Below are positions 34,931 to 35,221 of a stretch of DNA of 35,221 nucleotides, one piece after another. Each line of letters opens with the position of its first letter. Position 1 is the stretch's first letter. Under the pieces are notes generated by a model. That model saw only the letters and a program-made list of their open reading frames with translations. It did not search any database and had not been told where the DNA came from. Position numbers and translations under genes: made by a program. This DNA is from Chloroflexota bacterium. GTDB taxonomy: Bacteria > Chloroflexota > Dehalococcoidia > Lucifugimonadales > Australimonadaceae. The stretch covers positions 1 through 35,221 of the forward strand of contig JAQCEV010000022.1 of NCBI GenBank assembly GCA_027618515.1. Direction: 5' to 3'.

Positions 34931-35221
34931 TTAGAACTCCGGCTATGTTGAAGGATCAAGATCGATGGCCGCGCGCCAGCGGGCCGAATGGTGTCGGGCG
35001 GGCGTGGAGCCCTGCAGGACTGGGGAACGGTATCACGCCAAAGGGGTTGGAGAGCAGGCCGCAAATGGGGCAAATCTCAAGACATTACACACTTGCATTT
35101 TTCGATCTGACCTAGGAAGCAGGCCGTGAAGCCGTTCCCGTAAATCGGGGTATTGAGGTGGTCCCGGTTGTTTGAACAGTCAGGGCCGTCGAGATAAGTG
35201 GATTCCCTGCCTGCTTATGCT
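34931..35221. other. Region upstream of dnaA without a recognisable gene
   Basis: Within 291 bases I find no credible coding frame, no TTATCCACA box and no clear promoter. On the minus strand TAATGT near 35084 could be a poor -10 for dnaA. Short Cys-containing translations occur in two frames but lack starts. In many bacteria the origin lies next to dnaA; no DnaA-box cluster is visible here. Confidence 0.5.

Noticed and set aside
34813-35073. A possible small gene overlapping the dnaA start
   Set aside because: The translation is Arg/Pro-rich without motifs, and it overlaps the well-supported dnaA start in another frame.
35040-35100. Cys-rich translation (ICPICGLLSN) suggesting a zinc ribbon upstream of dnaA
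   Set aside because: A stop codon lies just before it, no start codon is available and neighbouring frames do not extend it. Probably chance.

Overview
The window is a gene-dense, moderately GC-rich piece of a bacterial chromosome. It carries core metabolism, a respiratory complex and the dnaA/gyrB replication-gene neighbourhood. No gene here is diagnostic of a phylum on its own. An 11-subunit complex I operon without nuoE/F/G, a tRNA-Trp T-box leader on a trp operon, an IS256-type transposase remnant and a sodium-coupled transporter together fit a Chloroflexota bacterium, perhaps of the marine SAR202/Dehalococcoidia type. That placement is an inference. Nearly all genes lie on the minus strand; the exceptions are the TIGR00725-type gene, the Gfo/Idh-Fic remnant and gyrB.

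Layout. 1-340: an IS256 transposase start remnant, a 10-bp tandem repeat and the enolase terminator. 341-1624: eno. 1769-2322: a TIGR00725/LOG-like gene broken by a one-base frameshift. 2487-2762: a small conserved alpha/beta protein. 2874-13132: nuoA-B-C-D-H-I-J-K-L-M-N, read leftwards with genes overlapping or abutting. 13269-19814: trpE-G-(two-TM orphan)-D-C-F-B, read leftwards, with no trpA. 19848-20188: the trp T-box leader, its terminator and a near-consensus promoter. 20203-21531: an SNF-family sodium symporter with an in-frame TGA before its last hydrophobic helix. 21619-22423: a deletion scar joining the first codons of a Gfo/Idh/MocA oxidoreductase to the C-terminal two thirds of a Fic protein. 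22441-28190: cmk-plsC-ppdK-glnA, read leftwards. 28375-30919: gyrB on the plus strand, behind a promoter whose spacer is a perfect palindrome. 30955-34930: dnaA, obgE, nadD and pyrE, read leftwards. 34931-35221: the region upstream of dnaA, with no recognisable gene or DnaA-box cluster.

How the genes work together. The nuo operon encodes the membrane arm and connecting module of complex I without the NADH-oxidising module, so electrons must enter another way. The trp operon turns chorismate into indole-glycerol phosphate and carries the TrpB half of tryptophan synthase; uncharged tRNA-Trp should control it by transcription antitermination. Enolase and PPDK act at the PEP/pyruvate node, glutamine synthetase assimilates ammonium, and cmk, pyrE and nadD supply nucleotides and NAD. 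DnaA, GyrB and Obg belong to replication, topology and ribosome/cell-cycle control.

The items most worth a second look are the palindromic spacer of the gyrB promoter, the two-TM orphan locked between trpG and trpD, the Ala/Pro/Glu tails on four adjacent complex I subunits, the Gfo/Idh-Fic junction, the in-frame stop in the symporter, and the His-to-Arg change in the DnaA signature together with the lack of DnaA boxes nearby.
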